21,734 bases of DNA from Chara braunii (taxonomy: Eukaryota; Streptophyta; Charophyceae; Charales; Characeae), in the NCBI GenBank assembly GCA_003427395.1, contig BFEA01000283.1, forward strand, positions 1,296,814 to 1,318,547, written 5' to 3'. Shown one piece after another: positions 18,088 through 21,734 of the stretch (position 1 is the first letter of the stretch; every line of letters starts with the position of its first letter). The position numbers were made by a program, and so were the translations under genes. Below the pieces are notes generated by a model. The model ran no database searches and had not been told where the DNA came from. It saw only the letters and a list, made by a program, of their open reading frames with translations.

Positions 18088-19339
18088 TGCAAAGAATATG
18101 AGCAAGAGCGATATACAGAAAACCAAGTTGAGAAATCACGTAGATGCCCAAGTAGTCATGTACGAGCAGAGAGTCCAAACGCACCGAGATTCCATCCAGA
18201 TAAAAGCAATACAATGGACTCACGAGCCAATGTCCAAGCCCTCAGGCCACACCAACACCGTATCCAATGTTGCTCCTACTCTGTCTGGCGCCCAACGCCC
18301 AACCTACTCTACTCGCCTATCCTACAACACCATCGTTCACGCAACAGGCTCACTTCGACCTTGAAGACCAATGTACATGACGTCAACACCATAGCTGACC
18401 TTCCTCATGCATCAGGTATGTATCTTGTCTCTCCTCCTCACCCCTGATTACCCACAGTGTGCATTCTCAACACCCAAAGACAACCATCGCCATCTAGACC
18501 TGCGCCCAGCAACCCGGCCATGGTTGTCGTGCGCCCACTGCCCAGCAGTGCACCTCACACCTCACCGCCCGTGCGCGCGACCCAGCCGGCAGCTTCGTGC
18601 AAATCACGAAGTTGCAACTCAGGAGCGTGGCCGCATTGCCTGCCTAGGCCAGAATGACCTCCTGAACAATGCTCACTTTCTTATATGGAAAGTGAGCTCA
18701 GCCTCTGCTGCCTTTGGACCTGGCTAGGCGAGCATCCAGTAGCTTCCAGTCGGGCCTCAGTGTTTGCGTCCAGACCCAGTTGCAGTTACGGGCCTGGACC
18801 CTTTACAGTTGGGCACGTCCAGGCAGTCCACGGGCCTCCACATGTTCGTTGTGATCTCGTTGGCTCACGGCCACTTTGTGCCGACAATGCTGCAATCTCA
18901 TTGGTCTGTGGCTGTTATATGATGTGTTGGCCTCTGAAAACACACGCCCAGAGCCATAATTGAACAAGGCCCTGGGCTTAACTGCCAGTCGAGGCTGCAA
19001 CTACCGGAAAGAACCTGGAGAGGCTCACATTGCTCTGTAACCGACTGGCATGCTGTAACTGTCTGATACCCACATATGGAAAAATGTCAAATCTTGGCCT
19101 CTTGTGAAAATTCAGACCCGCCTTCACTTAGGGCGGACAAAGGGTTTGTTGAGGGCCTCGGCCCCGAACATGTGCATGTCTGTTAAGGGCCCCGCAAAGG
19201 CTCATTCCCCGCACATATACAACCCCTTTAGGGTGATCACACTGGCCTGTACGCAGGCCTTGGCACATATTGGCAGACCTGCCTTCACTTAGGGCGGGCA
19301 AGGCCTTTCCCAACATTGTCGAGGTGTCAAATCCTCACA
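18088..19339 (-). repeat. 5' LTR (right copy)
   Basis: 1,252 bp, the same length as the left copy, starting tgcaaaga and ending cctcaca on the plus strand. The stem-loops at 18593-18611 and 18671-18697 correspond to those in the left copy; the two GC-rich hairpins (near 19116 and 19278) have decayed arms. The promoter should lie here, but no TATA box was placed with confidence. Confidence 0.93.
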
Positions 19340-19343
19340 CTGA
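19340..19343. other. Target-site duplication, right copy (ctga)
   Basis: Follows the CA end of the right LTR directly and matches 12131-12134. Confidence 0.8.
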
Positions 19344-20200
19344 TCTCGACCATGCCGTTTGCTTTGCGTGACTATTCCTCATGTTGGCTCATGGTTTCCT
19401 TGGGACATCTCAAGTCCCCACCACTCTCCCCGTACTTGTTCCATTTCTTTGACCCGTCGGTAGTCCAATCGGCGCATGCCCCATTTTTTATTATTTTTAT
19501 TTGGGCCTATTTAGTCCTCGGCATCATCCCGGACGACGTCCCATTTTTATTTTGGGACCTCCTTGTCCTTGTCAGTTTCACTATCCCCTCCTCAAATGCC
19601 CCATGTGCGCCGATTATTCTTTGTCGTGAGATCCTCATCTCATAGTGGCTGTGTACCGTCTCTATTTGCCTCATGCCGAAGTCACTCTTTTCTAGCCTGT
19701 TGGGGCTTACCATGGTTCATTTTCCCTTGGCCTAGGCATCCTTATGCGGTTCGTTATTTCTCAGAATGCAACTGTGGTCATTTCCCTAGTCCCATAGCCC
19801 AACAACTTGCCCCTAATTTAAAGAAAATGAAGCGCTCAATTTTTAGGTGCATCCGGGCTCAATATTGGTTTCGGGTGCACTTAAAACATGTGCTTTACCT
19901 TCCCCATGCAGTCCGTTGTAACTCGGACTGCAGTAGGGGTTAATTTCCTAGCCCCATTGCCCCAGAACTAGCCCAAAATTGAAGTAAAAGAAACGACAAA
20001 CTTTCAAGTGCAGTCGGGTTGAATACTGGCTCCAGATGCATCTAAAACATGTATTTCTCTACCCTTATGTAATCCGTTGCATCTCGGTTGCATGGGCCCT
20101 TGCTTTTTCTTAATGTTCTGTGCAAAATCAAGAGAAAACCAAGGTCCTTTGTAACCGCCATATCCTAGAATGATGTATCTCCCCAAGTGATCATTTTTTA
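19340..20200. repeat. Family-X copy, downstream half
   Basis: 19343-19470 continues family X: tctcgaccatgccgtttgc, a run to tcctcatg, ccccaccac, and gacccgtcggtagtcc, in the same order as 20755-20910. 19740-20095 holds two diverged units about 163 bp apart (tttccctag at 19781, tttcctag at 19944), each followed by a hairpin module. The best is tgcagtccg (19907-19915) with cggactgca (19924-19932), 9-bp perfect arms. No coding motif; the open frames are short. Confidence 0.65.
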
Positions 20201-20884
20201 CCGTTAACGTATTTTTTTCTTTTCTTTTCTTTTCTCTTTTCCTTTCTTTTCTTTTCCCTCCCTTTTTGGACAGTAGGGACCTGCCAGTCTTTACTTGTGG
20301 CAGTCCCTACTGACGGCCAACTCACTCACTCCCTCTCACTCTTTTTTTCTTATTCTTTTTTTCTTTTTTCTTTTTCTAGCATGCCACGTGTCAAGTGGCC
20401 GTTAAGGTCTTTTCTAAGCCCTTCCTCTTAGGTTTGACCCTCCGTATGCCCATGGTGCAGTCCGTTACATCTCAAACTGCAATTGTGGTCTCTCATGCCC
20501 ATGGGAGTCTCCCTTTACCTCTATTTCTCCCACATAGTGGCCCCTCATACTCCAATTTTCTCTCGGAGGCCTATTTTTGACATGAAGTCTCTTTTGACTT
20601 CATTTTCTTGAGGGAGGATGATCCGAGATTTTTCAGATTGCTCCCATGCCTCCTCCTTCATGTTTCTTTACTTTTTATTTTCCTTTCGGTCTCCCCGTTT
20701 TCTCCCACTAGTGTTTGCACTAGTGATGCCAATATTCTTGGCCGTCAAGATCTCAATTTTGACGGTGCATCTTGCTTTAATTATTTTTCCCTCATGCCGC
20801 TCTGTAGTTCCTCTTCAGACCTTCTCATGTCCCCGCCACTTGTCTCGTGCTAGTCCTTGGTACTTGTCTCGCCTGGTGGTCTCC
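20201..20884. repeat. Second family-X copy, uninterrupted
   Basis: Starts in a TTTTC-rich tract (20210-20260). It continues through a long hairpin, a T-rich tract (20341-20377), gtgtcaagtggcc, a hairpin module at 20456-20481 and tgacatgaagtctc. It then passes cactagtg-tttg-cactagtg (near 20705) and gatctcaattttgacgg into the downstream part without an LTR. It serves as the empty-site relative of the 12131/19340 insertion. Confidence 0.68.
20271..20312. other. Long hairpin with one bulge
   Basis: cagtagggacctgcca (20271-20286) pairs with tggcagtccctactg (20298-20312), 15 pairs with one bulged C and an 11-nt loop. Part of the right arm recurs near 10868-10880. Confidence 0.85.
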
Positions 20885-21077
20885 GACACTTTGTCCCGTC
20901 GGTGGTCCCTGACACTTTGTCTCGTCGGTGGTCCCCGACACTTTGTCCCGCCGGTGATCCCCGACACTTTGTCACGTCGGTGGTCCCCGACACTTTGTCC
21001 CGTTGGTGGTCCCCGACACTTTGTCCAGCCGGTGGTCCCCGACACTTTGTCCCGTCGGTGGTCCACGACATTTTGTG
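20885..21077. repeat. 26-bp minisatellite, about 8 units
   Basis: gacact or gacatt occurs at 20885, 20911, 20937, 20963, 20989, 21015, 21041 and 21067, always 26 bp apart. The unit is gacactttgtcccgtcggtg plus gtcccc. Long frames across it arise because 26 is not a multiple of three and no frame meets a stop. Confidence 0.96.
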
Positions 21078-21612
21078 CCTTCTTTCTTTAGTGCTCTCGA
21101 GTCATCAAGGCCCTCTTCTTGTATAACCTTGGCACCTCGTTGTGACCCTTACTTTCTAGTGTCTCGCGACCACCAAGGCTGTCCACATTTCAGCTTTACT
21201 ATTCTCTTGTCATCTGCCGTGACCCGCTTGCTCAGTTCATGGGCCCTCGGGTCCTTACCATGCTGAATTCGAATAACACTCCTGGCCCCATGATATGCCC
21301 CTATGCGCCCATGTCCTGTTACTCACTTGCTTGCCCTTGCCGGGTCCTTCACTCTGCAATACTTATCCCAGGGCATCATTCCTTCCTGCGGTCCCATCCT
21401 AATCCTTTGTATTTTCTCTCTCTCTTGTCTCCTTTCTACGGATTTATCTTTCGTGCACAACTTGGCTATATACCGACTCTCAAGTGCTAAGACGATATTC
21501 GGGATCCACAGGTCCCGACACCGGCCTGCGCAATCCTCACCCCCACCCGGGAAGGGCAACTCCCAAAATACCACACGCAGTCCCGATACCGGGTCGGCCC
21601 CCGCTGTCACCC
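21078..21612. other. Pyrimidine-rich stretch, no recognised feature
   Basis: Texture like the downstream part of family X. Short ORFs without motifs. No tandem repeat before 21613. Confidence 0.4.
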
Positions 21613-21673
21613 TCGGCCCGTCCTCCATCCTATGCCTCTCTCGGCCCGTCCTCCCTCTAGTGCCTCTCTCTCT

Positions 21674-21734
<61 letters not shown>
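21613..21734. repeat. 28-bp duplication and (CT)n microsatellite
   Basis: tcggcccgtcctcc starts at 21613 and again at 21641, giving two 28-bp units that end in cctctc. A CT run follows, pure from about 21676 to the window end, and probably continues outside. Confidence 0.95.

Larger units (their letters stand above)
12135..19339 (-). mobile_element. Complete 7.2-kb LTR retrotransposon lacking recognisable pol, probably non-autonomous
   Basis: Two direct repeats of 1,252 bp with TG/CA ends flank 4,701 bp of interior. The primer binding site lies at 18073-18084 and the polypurine tract at 13389-13399, so transcription runs on the minus strand. A ctga duplication brackets the element. The interior carries broken Gag-like coding (roughly 14790-16750), but I saw no protease, reverse transcriptase, RNase H or integrase motif. 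This layout fits non-autonomous elements of the LARD or TR-GAG type, which depend on proteins from another element. By eye, the first ~270 bp of the two LTRs differ at about 16 sites with no length change, so the insertion is not recent. The superfamily cannot be assigned. Confidence 0.88.

Noticed and set aside
17869-18447. 192-residue plus-strand ORF
   Set aside because: It crosses the primer binding site and the LTR edge against the element's direction; the matching frame is not preserved in the other LTR.
20618-21126. Overlapping ORFs with repeated PDTLSRRW-type segments
   Set aside because: They read the 26-bp minisatellite in rotating frames.

Overview
The window reads as repeat-dense nuclear DNA of a eukaryote, most likely a green-lineage organism. 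The Ty3/gypsy pol fragment, with a chromodomain-like tail, looks to me like elements I associate with charophyte algae such as Chara. The second LTR element has a primer binding site of the plant initiator-Met tRNA type. Both points are recognition and inference, not a database result. I found no intact host gene, rRNA, tRNA or CRISPR array, and nothing suggesting a bacterial or phage genome.

Layout. 1-319: 25-bp minisatellite. 340-537: pyrimidine-rich and T-rich tracts. About 555-2950: 5'-truncated, frameshifted Ty3/gypsy pol (end of reverse transcriptase, RNase H, integrase, chromodomain-like tail), then a polypurine tract and a possible LTR start at 2951. 3090-3815: AATC microsatellite, a GC-rich hairpin, then a G-rich block that flips to C-rich. 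3819-5205: two weak minus-strand ORFs, one with a coiled-coil pattern. 5206-6240: pyrimidine-rich, no gene seen. 6313-6419: (GA)n. 6563-6992: 53-bp array. 7797-8936: 91-bp array, passing into a 171-bp array that ends near 9433. About 9590-9675: (GAA)n. 10182-10397: three hairpins.

The best-organised part is 10948-19343. A complete LTR element lies on the minus strand at 12135-19339. It has two 1,252-bp LTRs with TG/CA ends, a 4-bp target duplication (ctga), a primer binding site next to the 5' LTR (18073-18084) and a polypurine tract next to the 3' LTR (13389-13399). Its 4.7-kb interior has only broken Gag-like coding and no recognisable reverse transcriptase or integrase, so it is probably non-autonomous. 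It sits inside a copy of another repeat family, called family X here. The two flanks of the insertion are colinear with an uninterrupted family-X copy at about 20380-21080. Just upstream, a 690-bp foldback palindrome (10948-11637) carries family-X sequence joined to the first ~50 bp of the same LTR at the same junction, in both arms. The host-LTR junction therefore appears three times.

Family X also carries a recurring short hairpin module around an ATCTCGGA core. One copy has grown a 26-bp minisatellite (20885-21077) from what looks like a single unit in its relative. The window ends in a (CT)n run. Nothing here forms a host pathway; the elements act on one another as nested insertion, inverted duplication and local tandem expansion.
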